Part shown: in pieces, positions 21,271 through 32,900 of the stretch | Layout of the letters: every line of letters begins with the position of its first letter | Numbering within the stretch: position 1 is the first letter of the stretch | NCBI RefSeq assembly: GCF_030272615.1 | Contig: NC_081409.1 | Location: 476,119,573-476,183,572, forward strand | Length of the DNA stretch: 64,000 bases | Direction: 5' to 3' | Origin: Cryptomeria japonica | Taxonomy: Eukaryota > Streptophyta > Pinopsida > Cupressales > Cupressaceae | Position numbers and translations under genes: made by a program | Notes under the pieces: model-generated | The model's database searches: none | What the model saw: only the letters and a program-made list of their open reading frames with translations | Told to the model about the DNA's origin: nothing

Positions 21271-24200
21271 ATGGAATCTAGATCTTCATCTCCTACTTTT
21301 ATTGCAAATCCCGCCATTGTTGAATTCAAGGATAGGTTAAGGCTAGTATTTAAGGAGGTTCTCGAAATAGCTAAAAAGGAAGAATCTGTGGGAGCATTCT
21401 CTAGGGTTCTTAATGGTGTAATGTATGTCGAAGATGTGAGGGCATACATTCACTACACCCTTAAGGATTTGGGCACTGAAGACATCAAAAGCATGTATCA
21501 ATTTGTGATACTAGGAGACTTCGGAACCATCAAACCAGAATTCAAAGCAATTGAGGATCTAGGGTTAACTAGTATTCTGTACATACTGGAATTCAAGGAT
21601 GAGGTGATCAGATATGTTCTGAGTAGGGTTCACAAAAAAATTATTTGGCTAGATAGGCCTTACATGATCATGAAGGAGGCAATTCAAGCTATCACCGACT
21701 TGCCTAGGGTTGGACAAGAACCTGGTAAGAAAATTTCCAACATAGAGGTCGAAAAACTCACTGGTGCTACACCTGATAGTAGATCAATGAGGATAAGCAT
21801 AATCACTAGCACAGATATAAAGTTTGCAAGCATGATCATAGGTTACAAGGTAACTCAATCCAACCGATTGAATTATGTTGCTAGTTCATGCAATCATGCC
21901 ACATATCAGATGCTGAGGAATAATGTGAAATATGATTTATGTGAGTGGATGAGGAGTGAGTTGATGTTAAATCTTGGAAAGATCAAAGGAATCAAGAAAG
22001 TCACCTTTAGATATAGAAACTTGATTTTTTTTTTAATGCTTTACTTCCTAAATGAGCTACCCAGTATAAAAAAGAAGCATTGGGCTCATGACATACTAGT
22101 AGGTGTGCAGATCAAAGAAGCTATCACTAGTCTTGGTACCGATAGAGATGAGAAAATTTGGGGGTATTTTAAGACTTTTCAAGAAAACATGAGGAAAAGG
22201 GAGAGAATTTCAAAGAGCGTTGTGGAGAAGTATTCCACTGATATCGATTTCATGGTAAAAACTGATGAAACTCTTATGGAAGCAATTGAACCTAGGCAAA
22301 TCTAGGTTACTGAGCTTGGATATGAGGTGGATGATAGCATTTTTGAACTCTATGCAAAGATGTTGTTAGATGCCCCATTAGATGATAAGACAACATTTTG
22401 GTACAGCAAGAGAGAAGGCTCTTGAAGTGAAAACCAATTTTAACAGGAAGAGAAGAGAAAAGAAAATAGAAAAGATGTCTACATATGTACAAGATGTGCT
22501 TTATAAGATAGACACTCAGCTGGGCTCTAAATCAAAATAGGCTTCTAAACTGGCGGAGGTTGGTACTGCAGAAGTGAAGAAGCCACAAGTTCACATTTCC
22601 CCTATCACTTTAGACTCTGATCCTAAGGATAATGAACCTCTAGCTTTCAGAAGGGTACAAAGGAAGAACATAGTAAAACCACCGATAGAGCAAAAGAAGG
22701 CAGAGCCTAGGAGGAGACTTGTTAGAAAGGTAACTAAGCCTATTGCACCTCCACCAGCGGAAAGGAAGCCTATGCAAAAGAGGAAACCAGTCACATCGGC
22801 AACCACAAGCAAAAAGCAGAAGGGTGATGATACTAGAACCAGTAAGACCACAATGACCCGTGCTGAGCTTATTGATGATATTACAAAAGATGGAATATTG
22901 AAAAATATATCTAAATATTATGAATATTTAGAAGAGAATGATCATAGTGAATTAGAAGAGGCTATTTTGTTGTATATAGATGTCTATAAGAAAGCCTTAA
23001 TTGAAATTTTGAAGGAGATACCTTTATCCTTGTATAATAAACTTGAGGCTAGGAGACTCGATGTTGTCAAGAGAGATAGGAGATCAAAGAAGTAGCACTT
23101 TTGGAATTATGTGGTACTGTAAATAATGAGGAAATGAAAAGATGTATTGACACTAAAAATAGGACAATCTTCAGTAGTAAATCCCGATAGGATAAGCCTT
23201 ATGATGGGGAGAGTAAATGAGGTGGTAAATGAGACAAGTAAGGGATGGACCAAATTCTTTCAGAAAAACCTAGACTTTATCACATCTCAAGAAGAATTTG
23301 CAAGGGAAAATCTTCCACCATTCCTGACAAATCAAAAGGGAAAGGTATTTTGGGTAGTTCAACTCTAGTTTTGACACAACCGGCACTAACTATAGATACT
23401 CAAACACAACCGGCAACTAAGAAGAGTGTACAATTTGTACCCGCACAGACTATTTTTGAGCAAGGCAATGTACAAGAAACTGGAAATTTTGTGGATAATA
23501 CTCCATCGGGAGTAACTGACACTTCACCAAGTGGTGAAGCCACCGGTGCAATAGAGGTTGAGATGGACAAGGTAAAAGCCATTGAGTCCATACCGGCAGG
23601 TAAAATGGATTCCCCGGCAAGGGTTTTGGCAATTGCCACTTCTCAGGTTGAGAAGAAATTAGTCTTTGAGTTGATTCCAACTGAATTAATGATGATGGCT
23701 ACTTAGAAATTACTAAAGGAAGGTACTATAGATAAAGGATTAATTGATCAATCAGTCTCTATATTACACAGATTATTACTTGACTCTTAGATGGAAGATG
23801 GAGCAAGCCCTTCCAATAAGCTCACGACTCTAACAGAGCACATATCCAACAATTTTCAATCTCTGAGGCAGATAGTAGACCGACAGGCTTTGGACAATTT
23901 CACAACAGTGAAAAGAACAACTTTTGATTAGCTTATAGAAACAAGGAAGAAGAAAATTGAGGACAAACTTATCCCTATTGAGGTTTTTCTAAAACAATGT
24001 ACAAATATCTATAGAGTGTGTTGTAACATAGAAAGTCTTACAACTAATGTAGATAGCAGATTGAAGGAGTTATATGATAAGATGGCTAAAATTGCTAGCT
24101 CTTTTGATGGATTGACTACACTAACCATATCTGTTGATGGACAAATTTTGTCCTCGGAAAACAAAATTTTTGCTTTTGAGAAGGAGAGAGATAAAAGCAT

Positions 24201-24405
24201 GAGGAGAGCAATAAATCTAAGAGGATTGGTAAGTCCTAGACTAGATTCATTGGGTGTTCACAAGAAAGAGTGCATAGACATGATAGCTAAACCCACACCG
24301 ATAGATATCCAAGAGAAAGAAACACTTTCCCACTTACTAAGTGGACTTCCATCTATTTTTGATACTTTTAAATCCGGCTGGGATACATATCTTCAGTTTT
24401 TGTAA
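21271..24405 (+). pseudogene. C3 large second ORF of unknown function (about 1,040 codons)
   Basis: The first 344 codons (21271-22305) are fully open, with a globular N-terminal region containing N-R-L-N-Y-V-A-S-S and L-M-L-Y-F-L-N-E-L. The frame continues past one TAG and one frameshift (about 22405) into a basic, P/K/T-rich middle (22574-23095, several K-R-K clusters), then after another shift a T/P/V-rich stretch (23250-23706), then a helical, probably coiled-coil C terminus (23870-24405) ending with a G-W-D-T-Y segment. No protease, integrase or RT motif is present. Its N-terminal part loosely resembles proteins labelled plant transposon protein; I do not know its function. Confidence 0.6.
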
Positions 24406-24483
24406 AAGGCATACCCATAAATCCTGAAGATGACTTAGGTCTAGTGAAACTAACAATATTCTTTTATTCTTTCACCGGCCTTT

Positions 24484-24629
24484 GGCATTAATGTCAAAGG
24501 GGGAGTATGTTCATATGTGAAAAATATCACGAAAACACATTTCAGATGGAGTATATAGCTCAAGGGGAGCATATCGGTAGGGAATCCATTTTTCACATGA
24601 GTGTTGCCATCAATGCCAAAGGGGGAGAT
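24484..24629 (+). other. C3 duplicated polypurine tract
   Basis: Two purine runs lie about 120 bp apart: gtcaaagggggagta (about 24496-24510) and ccaaagggggagat (24616-24629). The second abuts the 3' LTR and is the functional tract. Both are preceded by a ggcatta/gccatca-aatg context, suggesting duplication of a tract plus its flank. Confidence 0.6.
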
Positions 24630-25529
24630 TGTTGGCAATTGACACTCATTGGATTCATTGTGTTGGCATTGATGGAAACAAGATATGATGGAAGTCATAA
24701 ACCAACACTAGGAAGTAGATGCCGGCAGATACCGACTTTGGAGCATTCAGGGCTATGCCGACACTGGCATCAATACTTCTTTGGAAGCCGACATCAAGGA
24801 GGATTTACTGAAATCATTTTATAATTAATATTGGCAAGGCCAAAAATTTTGTAAATATATTTTAAGCCAACATAAGGCATATCATTTGTAATAGGTATTT
24901 AGGCCAGTTTGCTAGGTTATTTTTAAAAGGTAATGTGACATATGATATGTGTGGATATAGGAGAATATAGCAGAACTGTATGATGCAAAATATATGTATG
25001 GAGATCATTTTGTATGCAAATTCTATATCATGCAATGATTTGTAGATAGCTTGGAAATCATTCTTGGAGGAGAAGAGATACCGGTAGTAGTTCAGAGTTT
25101 ATGAACCGGCACAAAGCAAAACCAGAATTAGAACTCTATTTGGCATAGCAGATGCATTCTTGAGTTAATTTTCAGTAATTTACTTTGGCAGAAATCTTGT
25201 AGTCAGTGAGGCTCTTTAGTGGTGAGCAGTATGCTCTAGGTAGAGAACCTTTCTAAAAGTGCAGGCCCCTATTTTATGTAATATCTTTTCATATGGCCAG
25301 TGAACTGATATTGTGGGTCACAAATCTCACTGTGGTTTTTCCTCATTGAGATTTTCCACATATAAATTTTATGTGTTATGGTGTTCATTTGTGTGGATGG
25401 TTTGTTTGCTTCTTATTATATGTTTATTTATTTATCGGTATATATATGCATGGTCTAGAATGTTAAAAATTGTTCATTCCCGCAGAACACTGATTCACCA
25501 CCCCCTCTCAGTATTTTTGGATCCCAAAA
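24630..25529 (+). repeat. C3 3' LTR
   Basis: This 900-bp copy begins TGTTGGCAATTG and ends ATCCCAAAA, where the terminal CA appears mutated to AA. It is followed by AATAA (25530-25534), matching 11604-11608. Confidence 0.9.
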
Positions 25530-26078
25530 AATAAGACTAAAATGCATATTATATTTTGATTATAACTCATATAGATGTCTTTGAAGTGATGGTCTTGTTA
25601 TAAGAACTAGTTATCAAAACTCTCTCCAGGGTTATACGTAGGATTTCTCAATTGAAGTGTGAAATTAATTAAGGATGAAGGCACTAGTCTTTTGTTGATT
25701 TTATGTGATTAAATCTGGTGTTTTCAGAGAAATATTCATTAAAGGAAGCATACTCCAAATTCATATAAGCATACCTTTTATTTATGAATAAGCATTTTTC
25801 AGTCTTCAATAAGTAATTACTATAACCAGGTAGAAGTTAAGAAAGATTGTCATCTTAAAATTATTGGCTCTTTTAAATCTGCTATATAAAAACCTTTAAC
25901 CTCTAGATTTAGGTTTCAGGTATAGGTTCACCTGCCTTGGTTTAGCGAAGCCTAAAGTGCAGGGGAATTTGATCTATTGATCATTCCCGTTTGTTGGCTA
26001 AGACTGATTTGGAAGTCATTAAGAGAAGTGGTAGAACTCTTTGGTTTTGGGAACCAACAGATCCAACTCCACTAAGGA
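25530..26078. other. DNA between C3 and Gypsy-2
   Basis: No gene. 25861-26070 shares a TATA-like gctatataaa and the downstream gcctaaagtg word with 10841-10990, in the same orientation. This is the likely continuation of the LTR-type DNA into which C3 inserted. The Gypsy-2 pol stop is at 26079-26081. Confidence 0.35.
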
Positions 26079-27226
26079 TTAATCAAAATAATGTTTGAGG
26101 AACTGACCATTGACAAGCAATGGTATAAGTTCTCTAGTCAAGGAGCTCAATCGGAAGGTGTTTTCTCCTAAGTCTCAAAATTTTGATAAGGACCTAACCA
26201 CAATCTCTCAAAGTTATGATGATCGCCCTTATTTTCTTTGGCCTTGTCCCATAAAAGAACTAAGTCAGAGATCCAAAAGGCTTTCACCTTGGTTGTATAT
26301 TCAAACCATTGCTTAATGACTTCTTGATGCTTAGCAAAGTGTTGCAGGGTATTTATCCTTTTCTCATCAAGTTTTAACAAATTTAGGAGGCACACTTCCA
26401 CTTGGTCCTCAATTTCAGGTTCTTTCATTAGTTGGAGGATAGGTATCTGTAAACTTACTGGGAAAACATGGGTTTGTTCATAAACAAGATAGTATGGAGA
26501 AGTCCCTAGGGCAGCTTCAACTTTGGTGCGATCAGCTCATATGACACATCTCAATTGATTGTGTCAATCCCTTGGGTTTTTCTCAAGTAGCTTCTTAATA
26601 ATATCTAAAATATTCTTATTCATGGATTCAACTACTCCATTACCTTGCAGATAGTAATTAGATGAAAATTTCAAAATTACCTTATACTCATATGACCATT
26701 GCATTAATTTTACTGAAGTAAAAGTGGGGCAGTTGTCACATACCAAAGAAAATGTCATACCAAACCTGGTGATGATATACTCATCAATGAATTTGAGAGC
26801 AACCTCTATAGTGGCATTCCTGCATGTTATGGCCTTTGTCCATTGGGTGAAATAATTTATTGCCATGAGAATGAACTAGTGTCCTATGGATGAGTTAGGA
26901 TTAATAACAACGACAAAATCTAATGCCCATTGGTAAAATGGTCTTACCTCAAATATTGGGTGGAGAGACATGACAAGATTCCTTTTTCTGGAAGCTATAG
27001 TTTGACATGTATGGAAGTGTCTAACATGATCATGGGTATCTTTAAAAATGTTGGGGCAGTAATAGCCTGCTTTCAATATCTGATGTGTTGTAGCATCTGT
27101 CAACCCATGGCTTGTACCATACTTCCCATGAAATTCCCCAATCATCTTACGAGCCTCTAGTTGATCTAGACACCTAAGATAGATGCCTTCATAATTCTTT
27201 TTGTATAGTGCAGAATCATTGATCAT
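26079..27226 (-). pseudogene. Gypsy-2 integrase
   Basis: The N-terminal zinc region shows H-G-K-Y-G-T-S-H and then F-H-T-C, where the first cysteine has become phenylalanine. The catalytic core has I-N-Y-F-T-Q-W, C-D-N and G-V-V-E-S-M-N-K-N. The C terminus ends in the family pattern V-N-G-Q-F-L-K-H-Y-F and a stop at 26079-26081. Stops near 26876 and 26564 break the frame. Confidence 0.82.
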
Positions 27227-27479
27227 GTAATTAGCACTTTTGAGCCTTAAAGCTCATCTTTGTGTGGCAGTCAACCCCTCAGGACACTTATTATTCAACA
27301 AAGTAAAAACCAAATCAGTGTACCATGGGCCCTGAGTGAATGACTATAATGTATATTGCTAGCACTGGATTTGAGGGGTATTAATCACCATAGCTTGAGA
27401 CAAACCCTGACCTCTAACTAACCTCATTGGATTCATTTCTAGATCAAATTCTTATAGAATGACCATCCATTTTCCTTGG

Positions 27480-27940
27480 CATTCTCCCAACTATGATTGC
27501 ATGAGTAGTGACTTAACTTCTTGATCATGTACAATCACGTATATCTTGCTCCTCTAGATATAATGTCTAAATTTCTTAACTACTCTTACCAAAGCAAAAT
27601 CCTGGTTCTCAAGAGTAGAATACCATACCTCACCATTCTTTAAAGGGGAGCTCATGAATGTGATTGGTTTTTCATCCCCTACTTGTCTTTGTGTCAAAAC
27701 ATCAACACCATAATATAATGAGGCAAAAGAGTATATGTAAAATGGTAGAGTATAATCTAGACTAGTCAATACAAGAGCTTCAACAATGGACTTCTTGATC
27801 TGGGCAAACGCCTCTTTTTCTTCAGCACTCCACTCAATCTTGGCATCCTTCTTCATCATTTCATTTAGTGGCTTGATTATCTCTACAAATTTGGTGATGA
27901 ATTTCCTCACAAAATTAATCTTCCCAAAGAAAGATCTCAT
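27480..27940 (-). pseudogene. Gypsy-2 native RNase H, degenerate
   Basis: It follows the linker F-F-G-K-I-N-F-V-R-K-F. The active-site start reads Y-S-F-A-S instead of T-D-A-S, the same loss of the first aspartate as in Gypsy-1. F-A-L-V-R-V-V-K-K-F-R-H-Y marks the end of the domain. Confidence 0.72.
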
Positions 27941-27946
27941 TTCTTT

Positions 27947-29049
27947 TTAACTCCCAGGCATCTGCAATTTCAACAGTGCTTCCACTCGATCTGGGTCAAT
28001 GGATATTCCTCTTTTAGAGATTACATGACCAAGGAGCTTCCCTTCAACAACCTCAAACACACACTTTTTGGGATTAAGATATATCTCATACTTTCGCCAT
28101 CTTTCTAGAACTTTGTGGAGGTGATCTGGATGATCTCCCCTAGCTTTGGAGAATATGGTGAGGTCATCCATATATATAATAATACATTTAGCAATCAAGT
28201 CATTAAAGGTTGTGTCCATCACTCTCTGAAATGTTTCCCCAGCATTAATCAACCCAAACGGCATCCTATGATATGCATAAGTTTGCCACTTTATAGTGAA
28301 TGTTGTTTTCATGTGGTCATCATGGTTCACCAACACTTGGTTATATCCAATATAACCATCAAGGAATGACATCATTTGTGAACCATTAACAATCTGTAAT
28401 ACCTCATCCATGAAAGGGAGTGGATAATTATCTTTTCTGATTCCTTATTGAGGTTACTAAAATCAATACAAAGTCTAATCTCTCCATTCTTTTTCCGTAC
28501 TAGCACCATGTTGGCAACCCAAGTGGAGTGGCATATGGAAAAAATAATCCTAGTGGCAAGAAACTTTTGAACTTCTTTAAAAATCAAGGGCTCTATCAAT
28601 GAATTGATCGGTCACTACTTCTGCCTAAATGGCTTTGTATTGGGTTTCAAAGGTATAACATATGTGATAATAGATGTATCAAATATCTTCAGGGCCTCAT
28701 ATCTCCATGCCATAACATCAATGTAGTCTTTCAAAATTTGTATAATTTTCTCCCTCTCAGTGGGAGTGCAAATTTTCCTAATATAAATTATCTTCTCTTA
28801 ACCCTCTTGACCAATATTATGTTGTTCATATTTTCTAGCATCTAAGTGTGTGGTCAGTCTTTCTTTTACCCTAGGGTCAGAGTCAAAAAGTTGTTCTAAA
28901 GTGACCATACCTTTGGAAATTACATTTGTATGAAAATTGACAATTTCTTCATTACCATCTTCATCAACAGTGTGATCTATCATCTTCTTCAATAATTTGC
29001 TCCTCAAAAGCACCAGAATTAGATAGGAAAGATAGGATGTGTCTATCAT
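27947..29049 (-). pseudogene. Gypsy-2 reverse transcriptase
   Basis: Motifs include D-V-M-A-W-R-Y-E-A-L (N-terminal part, about 28730), K-K-N-G-E-I-R-L-C-I-D-F, L-D-G-Y-I-G-Y-N-Q and the catalytic box Y-M-D-D. A shift near 28410 and stops around 28600 and 28800 interrupt it. The catalytic aspartates remain. Confidence 0.87.
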
Positions 29050-29099
29050 CTTCAGAAGCTTGAAAATGCTTGATATTATCAGGTATAGTTGGTATGGAG

Positions 29100-29535
29100 A
29101 CTAACTCTATGGGAAATATTTTTTAGAGGAGACTAACTTACTGGTTCTAAGGTACTTGCTGCTACAGCCAATGCATCTAAATTCCATTTGCTTTCCTGGG
29201 AACTGACTATATGTCAAAGGCATCGAAGTCTTCAATCAATCCCCATACCTGGTTTCTATATGCTACTACCCTTTTGTCATGACATGCATTCTGACTTCTT
29301 ATTTGCTTAACCACCAATTTAGAATCTCCTTGCACTCTTAAGCATTTAGCTCCCTTTTTATGGGCGAAGAGGAGTCCCCTAACTAAGGCTTCATATTTAG
29401 TCATATTGTTAGTGCAAGGGAATTGGAGTCGATAGGAGGCTAGAAAGGTCTTCCCTTTAGAACTGGTTAATTCAACTCCTGCTCCACTACCTTGTTTGGA
29501 TCTAGATCCATCAAACTTTAGAAACTAGATCTTAT
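29100..29535 (-). pseudogene. Gypsy-2 archaeal-type RNase H, upstream of RT
   Basis: Fragments F-D-G-S-R-S, T-K-Y-E-A-L-V-R-G-L and V-Q-G-D-S-K-L-V-V-K-Q are visible over about 140 codons with several stops (TAG and TAA in former Q and W positions). Together these match the extra RNase H of Gypsy-1 and, as there, come before RT. Confidence 0.7.
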
Positions 29536-29963
29536 TCATTTGTTTGTATTTTTCAGCTTGGGTTCGGTGATCAGCGATTGAAGATTACTTTCAGAAGATG
29601 GTTGTTGCTCAAAATTTCTGAGCTTGATATCTTCCAGTATCTGAGGTTGTTCATTTCCTGGCTCCGTGAATTCTTCAACCATAGTGGAAGTGGATTTTTC
29701 TACTTGAAGCTCCATGGGTGGTTGAGTCTCCTCATTCTCTTGCTTGCCTATCTCAATTAGAAGGACCTCCTTCTTGCACTGCTTTGGCTGGGAAGCTTCT
29801 ATTGTAATTTTCTCTCTTTGGAAAATTACTCTCTCATGATTTGGCACTTCAATTTCTTCAACTTTGGTATCACAATCAGTATCTTCACAAGGGACTAGAC
29901 TCATCAACTTTGTAACTTTATTTTGACAAGGGATGTAGGATATCTCTGAGTGTTCTTGATGAT
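29536..29963 (-). pseudogene. Gypsy-2 linker between protease and RNase H
   Basis: An open E/K/Q-rich frame of about 123 codons (29907-29536), low-complexity and probably disordered. It continues the Gag-Pol polyprotein on the far side of the S1 insertion. Confidence 0.55.
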
Positions 29964-29968
29964 GTATC
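29964..29968. repeat. S1 target site duplication GTATC, left
   Basis: GTATC at 29964-29968 equals GTATC at 34224-34228, flanking S1 exactly. Confidence 0.9.
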
Positions 29969-32900
29969 TGTAATGCCCCACCAAGAAAACCCCAAAGGGA
30001 TAAAGCTAAAACACACGAATGAAGTGCAAATAATTTTTTTTATTAAGAGTTTTAAACACAACATAATGATACAAAGAGTTATCAAAAGCTCAGATAACAC
30101 AGCAGAAGACTAAACAATACCTAAGGAGTTTCCCAACATGATTACTTAATTTAACATCTAACTCAACTCACAACATTTGATCCATTTAAGCAGGTTAACT
30201 TAATTACATTTTATTACTTAAAACATGGATATAATTTGTTTAGTAAATTAAATTTATAGATAATAGGACGTGTTCATCCATTAGAGTTAAAATTAGGTAA
30301 CATGATGAGTTTATCCATTAAGGTTAAAATATAGATGGAATAATGAGGTTCATCCATTAGAGTTAAAGCTATGGTTAACATGATTAAGTTCATCCAATAA
30401 ATTTTAACCATTCATTATGTTCAATCTTACATTAAACATATGCCATGCATCTAATTTCATACCGTACTTTAGCTTCATAATAAACTAATGAATACTCCCC
30501 ATGCATACTTAATTGTGCTATCAATAACTGAATATATTTCATTCATCAAATCTACATTCTCTGATGATCCTAATTACATCATTAAATAAAATGACTACAT
30601 ACATGCATTTATGTTTATCTTCATCTAATCCCCATTATACATTTTAACATAAAGCATCCATACATGCCGAATTAAAAGAAAAAACAAAAATGTAAAAACA
30701 CCACATAACACCGAAACAATCTCAGAGTTCACCCTTAGTGGGCTACATCTCCGGGTTTGCTCAACTACAAGACCCCTCTGATACTTAATCAATAGTGATG
30801 AATACATAAGGTTCACATCATTTCCAATATTGCCATCAAGGCAAACATAACCAATAATACATATGACCACATTGGTCAAATAAATACATGAATGATCCCT
30901 GAATAGGAAAGGATCCAACTGAACATAATAAGAAGCAATAATAAAATATCAACTGTAGCATCCATGAAACTAAATCTTCACAACCCATCATAAGCATCCC
31001 ATGGTCTCACATGAATATTAGGTTCTCATGAGGGTAATAAACATCAGGACGACTTCACGACCATGCTCCTATCAAAGGAAACACAACAACACACTAGCGA
31101 ACATATTCAAGTGAACTCCTAAAACCTAGGAATACACAAGGTCAAGCAAACAGAGTTCAATATGGTAGGATTACCCACTTGGTCAAATTGAACTTCATAC
31201 GGGGTGCACTGACTGATGATACTCTAACTAGAGACCTGACCAGCTCTGGTCTACCACAAACCAATATTAAACACTCGCACAAAGGACATGATCGAATACA
31301 AACCATCACATGAAAACAGTCAAGCTTCGAGATCAAGGACATAAACCGATACCCAAATCAACAAACAACAATAACCAACAATTACAAACAAGGACTTGTC
31401 ATTCCCTAAACAAATGTGAAAACATAAATTTAAACATGCAAAGGCATAAACCAGAGAAGACAATCTTTTTCCACATTGGTTAAACATTAAAATCAATCCA
31501 GTTTTCTAGAGGATCTAAGTTTGATTGCATTAATCTACCTCATCTAGGTACAGATCGTTCATGGTTTTCTAACTCGCTAAGTTCATATGCATCATAACAT
31601 AACATAACTACTTCATCATGAGTCTTTAAACCAATTTCACATTAACATAAATATTCTATACGCAGAACACCCAATGATATAAAATCAAATATTTAGATTA
31701 ATCAACTAACATATGATATTTATTGTTCAAAATAAATCATCATTCTTATTCTTTTTCGAAATAAATAAACCACTCTCATATCTCTAAAACCAGCATATAC
31801 TTTCCAAAAATGGAAATATACATATAAAGAAACAAAAGAGATAGACAAACATTTCCCAATGAAATATAATTTCCCTTGCATATATTAAAACAAATACATG
31901 ATCTAAAGATATTAATTAGTATATATATCTCTATATATATACCTAAATTAATAAACTAATGACTGAACAATAATTATTATATATTTGAAAATATACGTTA
32001 ATTAAGAATCAACAATTAATATATAATTAATAATATATATTAATATATAAATTATCATAATTAACATATATTTAGTAATATATATTAATTAATAGTTAAT
32101 AATTAATATATAATTAATAAAATATATTAATTAAAATTTAATAATAATAAAATATTTAAAAAAAACAAATTTAAATTTAATTAAAAAAATAAATTTGTTT
32201 TAATAGCCACATGGTTTCTATCATTTCTCAAAAGCCCAGAACTTTATTTTTACGAAATTTATACAAAAGTTAGAATAAAAAGTCACCAAGAAACCCAAAT
32301 TTTTTTGTAGAAACCTAGTTTGTAAATGTGGATATATCGTTGACATTCTGAAACAACATAATAAAAACTTCTATAGGGGTTTCATTTTGGAACAAAATTT
32401 GGCAGCATAACAACATGTCAGGGAAGAATTTTTAAACCAAAATAATTTCTTCCAGCTTAAATTTAATGAAAATAAAACATGAATCAAAACTATATTCATC
32501 CAAAAATTGGAAATCAAATAACAAAATCATGAAAAGTTTTCCTATCCATTTCATTTTTCCCCAAATTTTAAAAAAATGGAAACCAATTAAATACTGGTAA
32601 AAAGGAATTCAATTAGTCCAGAATTCTGTGACAACACAGAGAGGGCAAAATACTAGTAAGAATTTTTAAAACAAAATTCATAGGGCCAAATTGGGAAAAA
32701 TATAACTCTATTCCGCATTCCTCCAAAATAAAACTACCAAAGAAACACATAGGTTGGAAGCACAGGAAGGTGATTCTAGGAAAATTTTGCCAGCATAACC
32801 CATGTGATTTAAACTTAAAAGCTAATCATTTTCTCATAAGCAAAATCAAACATGAAAACAAAACCCAACCAGAAATTGGAGACACGGCCATATCATATTT

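Larger units (their letters stand above)
11609..25529 (+). mobile_element. C3: pol-less Copia-type LTR retrotransposon (large non-autonomous), with Copia-1 nested inside
   Basis: The element starts TGTTGG at 11609. Its right LTR ends at 25529 (ATCCCAAAA; the matching left LTR end reads ATCCCAACA). The 5-bp duplication AATAA flanks it (11604-11608 and 25530-25534). Without the nested Copia-1 it is about 6.7 kb: 5' LTR 911 bp, internal 4924 bp, 3' LTR 900 bp. The internal part carries a primer-binding site, a gag with zinc knuckles, a second large ORF of unknown function and a polypurine tract. It has no protease, integrase, RT or RNase H, so it must have been moved by enzymes of another element. 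Confidence 0.85.
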
